A DNA stretch of 64,000 nucleotides from Evansella sp. AB-P1. GTDB taxonomy: Bacteria > Bacillota > Bacilli > Bacillales > Salisediminibacteriaceae. The position numbers were made by a program, and so were the translations under genes. How positions within the stretch are numbered: the stretch's first letter is position 1; every line of letters starts with the position of its first letter. Location: positions 1 to 64,000 of the forward strand of contig NZ_JARUKY010000002.1 in assembly GCF_029688925.1 (NCBI RefSeq), written 5' to 3'. This document shows positions 1-8,610 of this stretch, piece by piece. A model generated the notes under the pieces. It was not told the origin of the DNA, made no database searches, and saw nothing but the letters and a program-made list of their open reading frames with translations.

Positions 1-590
1 ATATCTTCCAAAAATGTATGGTAGTATATATCAAGTAGTGGTTCAAAGTGTCTTGAGAAGTGATTCTTTTTTATTGGAACATTGAACTTGAAAATAAAAT
101 ACACCGTTGAACAAAGGGATAGAATTAATGTGAGAATAGGTCGTTTAGTAAATAAAAGACTGTACAAAAACATTTTGGCGTATAATATTCCCGACCAAAA
201 AACATTCCAACCGTGAGCATAAAGTATTAACTGATTTTTTTTAACTACATATTCAACAGCAGTGCTTGCTGCAACCCAACGAATAAAGTGAATAAATTGC
301 TTGAAAAGTGTATTTGGTAGCTTGCTCAAGAATACAAGAACTAATAATGGAGTGATTATCATAATATGAACGACTCTAAGTAACGGCCAGTGTGCCCCAG
401 TTGTAGGAATAAACTCCCAAACAAGATGTCTTCTACATAAAAAATAATATATTACATTAAATAAACTAACAAAGCCCATGTTTTTATAGTACTTTGGAAT
501 CTGACGAAAGGAATTGCTGCATAGGGTTAGCAAGAAAATAAGTAATATCAAAACGATATGCCCATTTCTGATTTTTAGATCTTTTCGCAT
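1..590 (-). CDS. Partial polytopic membrane protein, resembling the CBO0543 family
   Basis: This reading frame runs off the left edge of the window, so only about 196 N-terminal codons are seen and the C-terminus is missing. It begins at an ATG preceded by GAGGAGAA at good spacing. The product is very hydrophobic, with five or so membrane segments, and has a stretch near residues 115-150 (RWVAAS, then YAHGWN, then KRPIL) that resembles the uncharacterised CBO0543 membrane proteins common in Bacillaceae. That family call is from memory of the motif pattern and is tentative; no function is known. The start codon overlaps the stop of a short upstream open frame (TAATG), which suggests translational coupling. 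Confidence 0.6.
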   Translation of the reverse strand, partial: MRKDLKIRNGHIVLILLIFLLTLCSNSFRQIPKYYKNMGFVSLFNVIYYFLCRRHLVWEFIPTTGAHWPLLRVVHIMIITPLLVLVFLSKLPNTLFKQFIHFIRWVAASTAVEYVVKKNQLILYAHGWNVFWSGILYAKMFLYSLLFTKRPILTLILSLCSTVYFIFKFNVPIKKNHFSRHFEPLLDIYYHTFLED

Positions 591-820
591 TATAATTCTC
601 CTCTTAATTTATAATCAACATTTTGAACACCTTCGTAAGATAAGAAAATTTTTTCATTAATGTATTTGCCTTCCTTAGTATTAAATGAAAAATATTTTAT
701 ATACTTGATCTTTCCACCATCCTCCCAATGACAATTTGTTATAACCTTCCGACTTTTTTTGAAATTTTTTGTAAGCTTCTTTTTTACTTTTTTTGTGAAG
801 TATGTTTTCCGTTCATTCGA
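590..820 (-). pseudogene. Open frame with no start codon, probable gene remnant
   Basis: After an in-frame TGA there are 76 open codons ending in TAA that overlaps the ATG of the next membrane gene by one base. The translation looks like a protein (Lys-rich start, then a segment with CHWEDGG and a polar C-terminus), but no ATG, GTG or TTG lies in this frame. An ATG at 816 in another frame would join it if the run of seven A bases (about 797-791) had changed length, so a frameshift is one explanation; truncation of the 5' end is another. No ribosome site precedes that ATG. I do not recognise the product. Confidence 0.35.
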
Positions 821-850
821 TCAGTCTATTAAGGAGGGGAGGTGTTACTC

Positions 851-1006
851 ATGGCAATAGACGTACTTTGCGAAGTAAACAACTGTAAGTTTTGGGAAAA
901 AGGAAATAAGTGTGCAGCGGATCAAATTTACGTTGTAAGCCATAAAGGTAAAAAAGCAGAAAATCAAGAAGAAACAGACTGTAAAACGTTTGATCCACAG
1001 CTATAA
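851..1006 (+). CDS. DUF1540 domain small Cys-rich protein
   Basis: A 51-residue protein preceded by a strong AAGGAGGGGAGG. Four cysteines (7, 12, 21, 44) sit in the spacing of the DUF1540 family, with the family's ending ET-x-C-x-TF. The cysteines probably bind a metal ion; the function of DUF1540 is not established. The gene stands alone, and a hairpin follows 15 bases downstream. It is short enough to be missed by length-filtered gene callers. Confidence 0.85.
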   Translation: MAIDVLCEVNNCKFWEKGNKCAADQIYVVSHKGKKAENQEETDCKTFDPQL

Positions 1007-1020
1007 GTGATATAAGAATA

Positions 1021-1051
1021 AGTAATAGGCAGTAAAACACTGCCTATTACT
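1021..1051 (+). terminator. Hairpin terminator after the DUF1540 gene
   Basis: A perfect 13-bp stem (AGTAATAGGCAGT / ACTGCCTATTACT) around a 5-base loop. The following run is not T-rich, so termination may be weak. Confidence 0.5.
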
Positions 1052-1136
1052 CACATACATAAATTGTAAGCTTGAATCAATTTAATACATACGTACTATT
1101 ATTATCTATATTTACATTATGAATATGAAAAAAAAC

Positions 1137-1164
1137 TTTATTTATTTTAAAACAGTGTTATAAT
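1137..1164 (+). promoter_or_regulatory. Sigma-A promoter of typA, extended -10
   Basis: An extended -10 element TGTTATAAT (1156-1164) with a perfect TATAAT hexamer and a poor -35 (TTTATT, 1137-1142) at 16 bp spacing. It lies 44 bases before the typA start. Confidence 0.65.
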
Positions 1165-1207
1165 AGTACAGTTATGAAATTGATTCATTTAAGGAGAGAA
1201 ATTTTTA

Positions 1208-3046
1208 ATGAATATTCGTGAAGATATTAGAAATATTGCTATAATTGCCCACGTTGACCATGGTAAAACGACGTTAGTTGATAAATTGCTTCATCAGTCA
1301 GGTACTTTCCGTAGTAATGAGCAGGTAGAAGAAAGAGCAATGGATTCCAATGCTATTGAGAAAGAACGAGGAATCACAATCCTAGCTAAAAATACGGCAA
1401 TTAATTATGAAGATAAAAGAATTAACATTATGGATACACCAGGACACGCTGACTTCGGTGGCGAAGTAGAACGTATTATGAAAATGGTGGATGGTGTACT
1501 TCTTGTTGTAGATGCCTATGAAGGATGTATGCCACAAACTCGCTTTGTACTTAAAAAAGCGTTAGAACAAAAGCTCACTCCAATTGTTGTTGTAAATAAG
1601 ATTGATCGTGACTTTGCAAGACCATTAGAGGTTGTAGATGAAGTAATCGACCTATTTATCGATTTAGGAGCAGATGAGGATCAGTTAGACTTTCCAGTTG
1701 TATACGCATCTGCAATTAATGGTACTGCTAGCTTAGATCCAGACAAGCAAGACGAAAATATGAATTCCTTGTTTGATTCGATTATTGATAATATTCCAGC
1801 ACCAATTGATAATGCAGATGAATCCCTACAGTTCCAAGTAGCACTACTTGATTACAATGATTATGTAGGAAGAATTGGTATTGGTCGAGTTTTTCGAGGA
1901 ACAATGAAGGTAGGACAACAAGTTGCTCTTATGAAGAATGACGGTTCTGTCAAACAGTACCGTGTTACGAAAATGTTTGGTTTCTTAGGGTTAAAGCGTA
2001 TTGAAATCGAAGAAGCAAAGGCTGGAGATCTTATTGCCATATCTGGAATGGAAGCAATCAATGTTGGTGAAACTGTTTGTCCAGTTGATGCACAAGACCC
2101 ACTTCCAATTTTGCGTATTGATGAACCAACATTACAAATGACATTCTTAGTTAACAACAGTCCATTTGCTGGACGAGAAGGTAAATACCTTACAAGTCGT
2201 AAAATTGAAGAACGTCTCCGTTCTCAATTAGAAACAGATGTTAGCTTACGTGTTGAGAACACAGAATCTCCTGACGTATGGATTGTTTCAGGTCGTGGTG
2301 AACTACACTTATCGATTCTTATTGAAAATATGAGACGTGAAGGGTATGAGCTTCAAGTTTCTAAGCCAGAGGTAATTGTCCGTGAAATCGATGGGGTTCG
2401 CTGTGAACCAGTAGAACGTGTTCAAATTGATGTTCCAGAAGAGTACACAGGTGCTGTAATGGAATCATTAGGAGCACGTAAAGGTGAAATGCTAAATATG
2501 TCCAACAATGGTGGGGGCCAAGTTCGACTTGAATTTATGGTTCCAGCTCGTGGTCTTATTGGGTATTCAACTGAGTTCTTAACACAAACAAGAGGATATG
2601 GGATCATTAATCATACCTTTGACAGTTATCAACCTATGGTGGAAGGCCAGGTTGGTGGTAGAAGAGCTGGAGTTATGGTATCAATGGAAACTGGTAAAGC
2701 AAGCCAATATGGAATTATGCAAGTGGAGGATCGAGGAACAATCTTCGTTGATCCAGGAACTGAAATTTACACTGGAATGATTGTTGGTGAGCACACCCGT
2801 GAAAACGATATTACTGTTAATATTACAAAGTTGAAGCAAATGACAAATATGCGTTCCGCAACGAAAGAACAAACCGTTACGATGAAAAAACCAAGAATAA
2901 TGTCATTAGAAGAAGCTTTGGAATATTTGAATGAAGATGAATTTTGTGAAGTAACACCAGAATCCATTCGTTTACGTAAAAAAATTCTTGATAAAAATGA
3001 ACGTGAACGTATTGCGAAGAAAAAGAAGTATGCAAATCAAGTTTAA
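1208..3046 (+). CDS. typA: Ribosome-associated translational GTPase TypA/BipA
   Basis: A 612-residue GTPase of the elongation-factor superfamily; the family's usual length is about 610. Visible GTPase motifs are AHVDHGKTT (14-22), DTPGH (76-80) and NKID (130-133), followed by the beta-barrel domain II, the EF-G-like domains III and V, and the BipA-specific C-terminal domain. TypA binds the 70S ribosome and helps large-subunit assembly and translation under stress such as cold. It has its own extended -10 promoter, an AAGGAGAGA ribosome site and a strong terminator, so it is a single-gene unit. In Bacillus subtilis the orthologue is ylaG. Confidence 0.98.
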   Translation: MNIREDIRNIAIIAHVDHGKTTLVDKLLHQSGTFRSNEQVEERAMDSNAIEKERGITILAKNTAINYEDKRINIMDTPGHADFGGEVERIMKMVDGVLLVVDAYEGCMPQTRFVLKKALEQKLTPIVVVNKIDRDFARPLEVVDEVIDLFIDLGADEDQLDFPVVYASAINGTASLDPDKQDENMNSLFDSIIDNIPAPIDNADESLQFQVALLDYNDYVGRIGIGRVFRGTMKVGQQVALMKNDGSVKQYRVTKMFGFLGLKRIEIEEAKAGDLIAISGMEAINVGETVCPVDAQDPLPILRIDEPTLQMTFLVNNSPFAGREGKYLTSRKIEERLRSQLETDVSLRVENTESPDVWIVSGRGELHLSILIENMRREGYELQVSKPEVIVREIDGVRCEPVERVQIDVPEEYTGAVMESLGARKGEMLNMSNNGGGQVRLEFMVPARGLIGYSTEFLTQTRGYGIINHTFDSYQPMVEGQVGGRRAGVMVSMETGKASQYGIMQVEDRGTIFVDPGTEIYTGMIVGEHTRENDITVNITKLKQMTNMRSATKEQTVTMKKPRIMSLEEALEYLNEDEFCEVTPESIRLRKKILDKNERERIAKKKKYANQV

Positions 3047-3055
3047 TAAAGAAAG

Positions 3056-3090
3056 AAAAAAGAGGGGGATATATCCTCCTCTTTTTTTTT
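3056..3090 (+). terminator. Intrinsic terminator of typA
   Basis: A GC-rich stem (GAGGGGGAT / ATCCTCCTC) flanked by A-run and T-run, ending in nine Ts. Confidence 0.85.
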
Positions 3091-3136
3091 CATATTATTC
3101 AGAAGCATAATCACATTTATTAAGCTAAAAATATGA

Positions 3137-3370
3137 TTATGAAGCTGATTTTTTATTTGTAAGAGAGAGGAAGAAGCTAATAATACGATAAATAGAAAAT
3201 AAAAGGACACAGGTTAAAAGTGATCCTGCCATATATCCTGCTGTTGCAAACGCCGGCCTAAACCATTCTGTGTTGTTTCCAACAAAGATTCCTACTACGA
3301 TTGAAATAATAAAAATAGTGCTAATAATTATTCCGTCCGTTTTTTGTTCCTTAGAGAATTTTTTTAACAT
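3137..3370 (-). CDS. Small two-helix membrane protein of unknown function
   Basis: A 77-residue protein with a GGGAGGG ribosome site 11 bases before the ATG. Two membrane segments (about 13-30 and 42-65) are joined by a short polar loop, with Lys-rich N- and C-termini, so both ends are probably cytoplasmic. It is convergent with typA. I do not recognise the family. It is the best open frame here on either strand and has normal codon use. Confidence 0.6.
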   Translation of the reverse strand: MLKKFSKEQKTDGIIISTIFIISIVVGIFVGNNTEWFRPAFATAGYMAGSLLTCVLLFSIYRIISFFLSLTNKKSAS

Positions 3371-3546
3371 GTCATTTGTTCCCTCCCTTGCAAAAGTACG
3401 TCTATTGTTATTATTATACTTTTTTACTAAAAGTGATGCAATTTGTATTATTATTACTTAATGAATCAATTTTCATAAAAATGCTCTTCATTTAGAGTGA
3501 GGTTAATTAAAAATATCTCAATTTTTAAGGCTATCATGAAAATACA

Positions 3547-3772
3547 ACAGTTCAGTAGTGAAGTGTGGCGACTCCAGTGGGATCAGCACGATTCGAAAAT
3601 CCCCTAGCACTTACCGAGTAAGTGGTAGGAAGTTGAGGCCGTGCCCCACGGTAAAGAAGACACTGTGAAGCATGAACAGATGTCGCACTTATGCCTGTGG
3701 TGAAAGCGCCTGCCTGCAACGTATGAACATCCCTTTAAGAATATTTTCATCCTCCATGGTACAAGTTCCACT
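3547..3772 (-). repeat. Intergenic repeat family, copy 1 (inverted orientation)
   Basis: About 225 bases, GC-richer than the surroundings. Read on the minus strand it contains the landmarks shared by the other copies: TGCACCATGGRGGATGAAAAT-like start (here TGTACCATGGAGGATG), GGCGCTTTCACCACAGGC, GCATAAGTGCGACATCTGTTC, ACGGCCTCAACTTCC, and an end of GGAGTCGCCACACTTCACTACTGAACTG. It lies inside a 500-base gap between a small membrane gene and the UPF0145 gene. Open frames through it are not genes. Confidence 0.85.
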
Positions 3773-3879
3773 GAATGGTGGTCTACTATGAAAATAAAGC
3801 GAAAATTATCTTTAAAATGAAACCTAAACAAAAAGATTAACGTAGATATATTAATTATAAATGAAATGAGGAGATTGTA

Positions 3880-4194
3880 ATGATATTAGTAAATACGGAA
3901 ACAGTACCTGGTATGGAAATCGAAAGAGCTTTAGGAATTGTGCAAGGAAATACTGTTCAAGCAAAGCACGTGGGAAAAGATATCGTTGGCGGATTAAGGG
4001 GATTAGTTGGAGGGAAAATGGTAGAGTATGAAGAGATGTTTCGTGAATCTAGAGCAATAGCTGAAAAGGAAATGGTTGAGAAAGCGGAAAAGCTAGGAGC
4101 CGATGCTATTGTTAATGTTCGATACTCTTCATCCTCTATTATGAATGGAAGCTCAGAAGTAATGGTATATGGAACTGCTGTTACATTTAAATAA
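3880..4194 (+). CDS. UPF0145 (YbjQ-type) family protein
   Basis: A 104-residue protein matching the UPF0145/YbjQ (former DUF74) family, which forms pentameric rings in known structures and is often labelled a putative heavy-metal-binding domain. Family landmarks are the N-terminal T-E-x-VPG, the GGLRGLVGGKMVEYEEM segment and GADAIVNVRY. The function has not been shown. It has a GAGGAG ribosome site and its own terminator. Confidence 0.9.
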   Translation: MILVNTETVPGMEIERALGIVQGNTVQAKHVGKDIVGGLRGLVGGKMVEYEEMFRESRAIAEKEMVEKAEKLGADAIVNVRYSSSSIMNGSSEVMVYGTAVTFK

Positions 4195-4207
4195 GATTAA
4201 TATGATG

Positions 4208-4240
4208 GAGAAGGATTGATTTTTTGATCCTTCTCTTTTT
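4208..4240 (+). terminator. Intrinsic terminator of the UPF0145 gene
   Basis: Stem GAGAAGGAT / ATCCTTCTC followed by five Ts. Confidence 0.85.
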
Positions 4241-4337
4241 GGTGTTAAAATTTATTATAAGGTACTGAATATCTACATTAGACAAATCTAATTTCAGGGA
4301 AACCAAATTATTAGCAAAAAGTGAGGAGCTATTGAAA

Positions 4338-5063
4338 ATGGGAAAAATGTTTATACCATTTCCAAGTGGACTTTTACCTGGAATTTTTCTCGAGAGACCA
4401 AATCGTTTTATTATAATATGCCAACTGCAATCTGGTGAGATTGTAACTGCACATTTAGCAGATTCCGGTCGATTAAAGGAGCTTTTACTTCCTGGTAAAA
4501 AAGTTTATTTAAAGAATGTAAATGATCCAAATCGTAAAACAAATTACTCTGCAGTCATTGTGGAAAGGGAGGACGGAAATGGCTGGGTATCCATAAACAC
4601 CATGTTGCCAAATAAATTAGCTGAATTAGCTATAAAGGAAAGATTTTTTCCAAGCTTAGAGGAATGGGAATATGTCCGATCTGAGTTTAAAAAGGGAGGC
4701 TCTCGCTGGGATTTGTTACTTGAGCATAAAAGTGGTAAAAAAATGGTGGTGGAAGTAAAAGGGGCGTCATTGCTAATGAATGGCAGTGGATTTTTTCCTG
4801 ATGCTGTGACAGAAAGAGGAGCAAAGCATGTTAGGGAGCTAGGACAAATTGCTAAAGAGGACGGATGGGCTTCAACGCTGATGTTCGTTGCCCAACGAGA
4901 GGATATTGTGAATCTTTATCCAGCGAAACATATTGATCCTAACTTTGCAGAAGCCATGAAGGAAGCAAAACAAAATGGAGTAAATATGATTGGCTGCCGC
5001 TGTGCAGTTTCAGTAAATGGAATCGAAATTATAGATACTATTCCTGTTGGTGTAGAAATATAG
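4338..5063 (+). CDS. sfsA: DNA/RNA nuclease SfsA homologue
   Basis: A 241-residue protein of the SfsA family (first named sugar fermentation stimulation protein), with an N-terminal OB-like domain and a restriction-endonuclease-like fold. The nuclease core is visible as SRWDLLL (Asp) followed by VVEVKGASL (Glu-x-Lys) and a later FPDAVTERG. The ATG at 4338 is chosen over the upstream TTG at 4332 because GAGGAG ends nine bases before the ATG but only three before the TTG. The next gene follows 26 bases on and may be cotranscribed. The physiological role is unknown in Bacilli. Confidence 0.92.
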   Translation: MGKMFIPFPSGLLPGIFLERPNRFIIICQLQSGEIVTAHLADSGRLKELLLPGKKVYLKNVNDPNRKTNYSAVIVEREDGNGWVSINTMLPNKLAELAIKERFFPSLEEWEYVRSEFKKGGSRWDLLLEHKSGKKMVVEVKGASLLMNGSGFFPDAVTERGAKHVRELGQIAKEDGWASTLMFVAQREDIVNLYPAKHIDPNFAEAMKEAKQNGVNMIGCRCAVSVNGIEIIDTIPVGVEI

Positions 5064-5089
5064 TTTTACTGCGAAAGAGATGATGAAAT

Positions 5090-5950
5090 ATGATTGACCA
5101 AGTAAATAATAATAAAGAGCTTTTTCATGTTCATTTTGCTGTCCTTTTATTTGGTCTATCAGGATTATTTGCTAAGTGGTTGTCCTTATCAGCATATTTT
5201 ATCGTTTTAGGGCGGGTGTTCTTTGCGGCTCTATTCCTTCTTATCGTCTTACATATACTAAATCAGTCTGTGAAATTGCCATCAACGAAAGAGTATCTCT
5301 ATTTCTTAATACTAGGAGCAGTATTGGCCATCCACTGGACAAGCTTTTTTCATTCCATACAATTGTCAACCGTTGCTGTAGGATTAGTTACGTTTGCTAC
5401 TTTTCCTATTTTTGCTAGTTTTCTAGAACCTCTCTTTTTTAAGGAGAAGTTTCAAAAAATTAATCTTCTTCTCGCCTTACTCACATTTATTGGAATTACA
5501 TTTATTATACCGGAAATCAGTATGACAAATAGCATTACAAGAGGAGCAATGTGGGGAATTGTATCTGCCTTTACATTTGCTATCCTGTCTATATTAAACA
5601 GAGCTTTTGTGCGTCAGCATTCTAGCATTCTTATAGGGTTTTATCAAAATCTATTTGCGTGTCTTTTTCTATTTCCAATTATATTTTTTGTGCAAGTGTC
5701 CCCTACATTAAAAGATATTTCACTTCTCCTTTTGCTAGGTGTTGTGTTTACTGGTGTGGCACATGTGGTTTTCATACAAGGGTTAACTAAAATCAATGTC
5801 CAAACTGCCAGTATTATTGCCTCGTTAGAACCTGTCTATGGCATCATTGCAGCAGCAATATTTCTATTTGAAATTCCAGTATTCCAAGAGTGGATTGGAA
5901 TTTTAATTGTATTATCGGTTGTTGTTTTTTCAAGCATGAGAAAACAATAA
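5090..5950 (+). CDS. DMT superfamily transporter (two EamA domains)
   Basis: A 286-residue polytopic protein of ten predicted membrane helices formed from two EamA repeats (about 15-140 and 152-283), typical of drug/metabolite transporters that export small metabolites or amino acids. The substrate cannot be read from the sequence. It starts at an ATG 26 bases after sfsA, with AAAGAGATGA as a weak ribosome site, so the two genes may share a transcript. The second copy of this family in the window (18769-19647) is a different subgroup. Confidence 0.88.
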   Translation: MIDQVNNNKELFHVHFAVLLFGLSGLFAKWLSLSAYFIVLGRVFFAALFLLIVLHILNQSVKLPSTKEYLYFLILGAVLAIHWTSFFHSIQLSTVAVGLVTFATFPIFASFLEPLFFKEKFQKINLLLALLTFIGITFIIPEISMTNSITRGAMWGIVSAFTFAILSILNRAFVRQHSSILIGFYQNLFACLFLFPIIFFVQVSPTLKDISLLLLLGVVFTGVAHVVFIQGLTKINVQTASIIASLEPVYGIIAAAIFLFEIPVFQEWIGILIVLSVVVFSSMRKQ

Positions 5951-6146
5951 TCATTATAATAAATATAATATTACCTAATTCTACATAGATGGACATGGAA
6001 AAAATCGAAAAATAGCGAATCGATAGTGCATTAGGGGAAAATTGCGATAAGAAAAAAAGATTAATCACTATTAATTCAACTAATTGTACTTATAATTTGA
6101 TAATATTATTTATAGATGAATGGTCATGTAGAATGGGGTGTTATTG

Positions 6147-7979
6147 GTGAAGAACGAGACGGAAATAAAAGAAAATACTAACAAAATACCAATAATGGGG
6201 GATGACTCTGATCAATTAAATCTATTACAATCCATGTTAACATCAATGGATCACCTTGATGAAGGGGTTATGCTTCTAAATCAAGATTGGGAGTTAAAGT
6301 TTATTAATTTGTCTGCCTGTAAACTACTGCGATGCACTAGAGAAGAGATGATTGGGAGAAATATGTGGGAAAAGCTTCCTGAAAAAATTAAGAAACCCTT
6401 TTCGAACTCCTATAATAATAAAATGATAGAAAATCAACCAATTGAATTGAATGAATATTATTCTCCAACAAAAACATGGTTTTACGTTCAAGCATATACA
6501 TCAGACAGTGGCTTAACGGTTATTTTTCGTGATACAACAGAAAAACATGCTGCAATGCAAGTGATGGAACAGGCTTATCGAACATTATTTGATGGACACC
6601 CTGATGCAGTTTGCTCTGTGGACCTGAAAGGACGTATCCTTTCTATCAATACTGCTTTTAAAGAAATATTTGCAGTAGACGAGAAAAATATTGTGGGAGA
6701 CTTGTTTATAAAAAATCTTAGTCAAGATAAACAATCCAAATTAACAGATGTTTTTGAATTTGCGAAAAAAGGTTCGCCTAAAACGATAGAAATTAATTTA
6801 ACTGAAGAAATGGAACGGCCTTTCTACATTATGGTGACAGCAATTCCTATCATTGCTAATTCTCAGATTATAGGAATATTTGGCATTATTAAAGATATTA
6901 CAAAGGATTATCACAATATTGAAGAAATAAGAAGACTTTTTCATATGAATCAGCTCATCATGGAGTCTGTAGAGGATGGGATATTAGGCATAGATAGAGA
7001 ATCGAATGTGGTTATGTGGAACGAAGCAGCTGAAAGAATAACAGGCTATCATAGAGAAGAATTAACACACAAAAAGCTGAAGGAAATAGTGAGCTTTTTA
7101 TCTCCTACAGATAATAAACTAATTAAAAAAGGTTTCTCAAGAACATCTACCATTACGAAGGATACAGTCATTCGAAGGACTGGAGCTACTTTTTATCGAA
7201 AAGATGGAACTCCTTTTTTATGTGAATTTACCATAACACCTATGGTATCTTCGGATGAGATTGTAGGGAGTGTTTTCACCTTTAGGGATATAACGGAAAA
7301 AAAGAAGTCAGAAGAGCTTCTTCATCAATCTGAAAAATTATCAGCAGTAGGACAATTAGCAGCGGGAATTGCCCATGAAATTCGTAACCCATTAACATCT
7401 TTAAAAGGCTTCTTACAATTGATTAAAAATAACAATGGTGGGAAGAAAGAATATTTTGATATAATGATGTCGGAGTTCATGCGAATTGAACAAATTTTAA
7501 ATGAGCTACTGGTTTTATCAAAGCCTCAGTCAATGAAGAAAGAGAAGAACTCTCTTGATAAATTGTTGAATCATACAGTAACATTATTGAATACGCAGGC
7601 AATTATTAAAAATATTGAAATTGAAACAAAAATAACGAAAAAAGATATTAATATAAAATGCTCAGAGCACCAAATAAAACAGGTTTTTGTCAATTTAATA
7701 AAGAATGCCATTGAAGCAATGGACAATGGTGGGAAAATAATAGTTTCATTAGAGCAAGAAATGGATGAAGCAACAGTTCGTATTATAGACGAAGGCTGTG
7801 GAATACCCGAAGAAAAGTTAAAACGACTAGGTGATCCTTTTTTTACAACGAAGGAAAGTGGTACAGGCTTAGGGTTAATGGTTTCCTATAAAATTATTGA
7901 AGATCATGGAGGAGAAATACACATTCATAGTATAGAAGGTAGCGGTACAACATTTACTGTTAAACTACCAACTGTTTAA
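6147..7979 (+). CDS. Multi-PAS sensor histidine kinase, sporulation-kinase type
   Basis: A 610-residue soluble kinase with no membrane segment. Three PAS domains (about 30-140, 145-255 and 270-390) precede a HisKA domain and an HATPase domain. The H-box is GIAHEIRNPLTS with the phosphoacceptor His at 410; the ATPase shows NLIKNAIEAM, DEGCGIP and GTGLGL. This H-box and layout resemble the KinA/KinC/KinE kinases that feed Spo0F, but the partner is not encoded next door, so sporulation input is inference. GTG 6147 is preferred to upstream GTG/TTG codons because GGGGTG lies six bases before it. A secreted-type protein gene follows 32 bases later. Confidence 0.9.
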   Translation: MKNETEIKENTNKIPIMGDDSDQLNLLQSMLTSMDHLDEGVMLLNQDWELKFINLSACKLLRCTREEMIGRNMWEKLPEKIKKPFSNSYNNKMIENQPIELNEYYSPTKTWFYVQAYTSDSGLTVIFRDTTEKHAAMQVMEQAYRTLFDGHPDAVCSVDLKGRILSINTAFKEIFAVDEKNIVGDLFIKNLSQDKQSKLTDVFEFAKKGSPKTIEINLTEEMERPFYIMVTAIPIIANSQIIGIFGIIKDITKDYHNIEEIRRLFHMNQLIMESVEDGILGIDRESNVVMWNEAAERITGYHREELTHKKLKEIVSFLSPTDNKLIKKGFSRTSTITKDTVIRRTGATFYRKDGTPFLCEFTITPMVSSDEIVGSVFTFRDITEKKKSEELLHQSEKLSAVGQLAAGIAHEIRNPLTSLKGFLQLIKNNNGGKKEYFDIMMSEFMRIEQILNELLVLSKPQSMKKEKNSLDKLLNHTVTLLNTQAIIKNIEIETKITKKDINIKCSEHQIKQVFVNLIKNAIEAMDNGGKIIVSLEQEMDEATVRIIDEGCGIPEEKLKRLGDPFFTTKESGTGLGLMVSYKIIEDHGGEIHIHSIEGSGTTFTVKLPTV

Positions 7980-8011
7980 ATGCACTATTTTACTTTTGAA
8001 AGGGTTGAACG

Positions 8012-8473
8012 ATGAAAAAGCTATTAATTATACTTCTTATTGTTGGAGCATTAGGTTATGCTGGGTATCGATTTGCACTTTCCTATGCTTCGGATGAGGT
8101 AATGAATCAATTATCACAGGAGTTATTAACGGAAGATGTGGTGTCTGAATTAATGGCAGACCCATCAATTAGAGATGTTCTTGAACAATTTCAAGGTAAA
8201 AATAACGAAACGAATACAAGAGATAATACTACTGCGGTGGAACAGTATAACCAACTACCATTTACTACAAAAGAGGAAGCAACCAAAACGATTGTAAGTA
8301 AATTTTCTGTAGGAGAGATACGAGATTTTACAACAAAGGCAGCGAGAGGATTAACGATAGAAGAACAAGTAGAGTACGAAAAATTAATCATGAATCGATT
8401 GTCTGAAGAGGAAATAGAAGCTATCATGCTAATCGGACTTTCTGAATTAAGTGAAGAGTTATTAATAGAGTAA
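8012..8473 (+). CDS. Membrane-anchored protein of unknown function
   Basis: A 153-residue protein with a positively charged N-terminus and one hydrophobic segment (3-18) that acts as a signal anchor, followed by an acidic helical region outside the cell and a low-complexity Asn/Thr-rich linker (about 64-75). The C-terminal half is strongly acidic (EEEIEAIM, LSELSEELL). The ribosome site is AAAGGG before the ATG. It sits just after the histidine kinase and could belong to its transcript. I do not recognise the family. Confidence 0.75.
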   Translation: MKKLLIILLIVGALGYAGYRFALSYASDEVMNQLSQELLTEDVVSELMADPSIRDVLEQFQGKNNETNTRDNTTAVEQYNQLPFTTKEEATKTIVSKFSVGEIRDFTTKAARGLTIEEQVEYEKLIMNRLSEEEIEAIMLIGLSELSEELLIE

Positions 8474-8525
8474 GGGTGTATCTACATGGGTGATAGGAGA
8501 GCCTATAGGTAGGTACACCCTTCAA
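8472..8525 (+). terminator. Hairpin after the kinase/anchor-protein unit
   Basis: An imperfect stem pairing AAGGGTGTATCTAC with GTAGGTACACCCTT around an internal hairpin. It is followed by only a few Ts, so it could also be a stabilising 3' structure. Confidence 0.55.
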
Positions 8526-8610
8526 TTAATAGAAATAAGGTTAACGCAGTTCTGTAGTGGTTGTTAATAGGCGAGCAGGCAGTCGTTTTTCTAAATAGAA
8601 GGTGCTTAAA

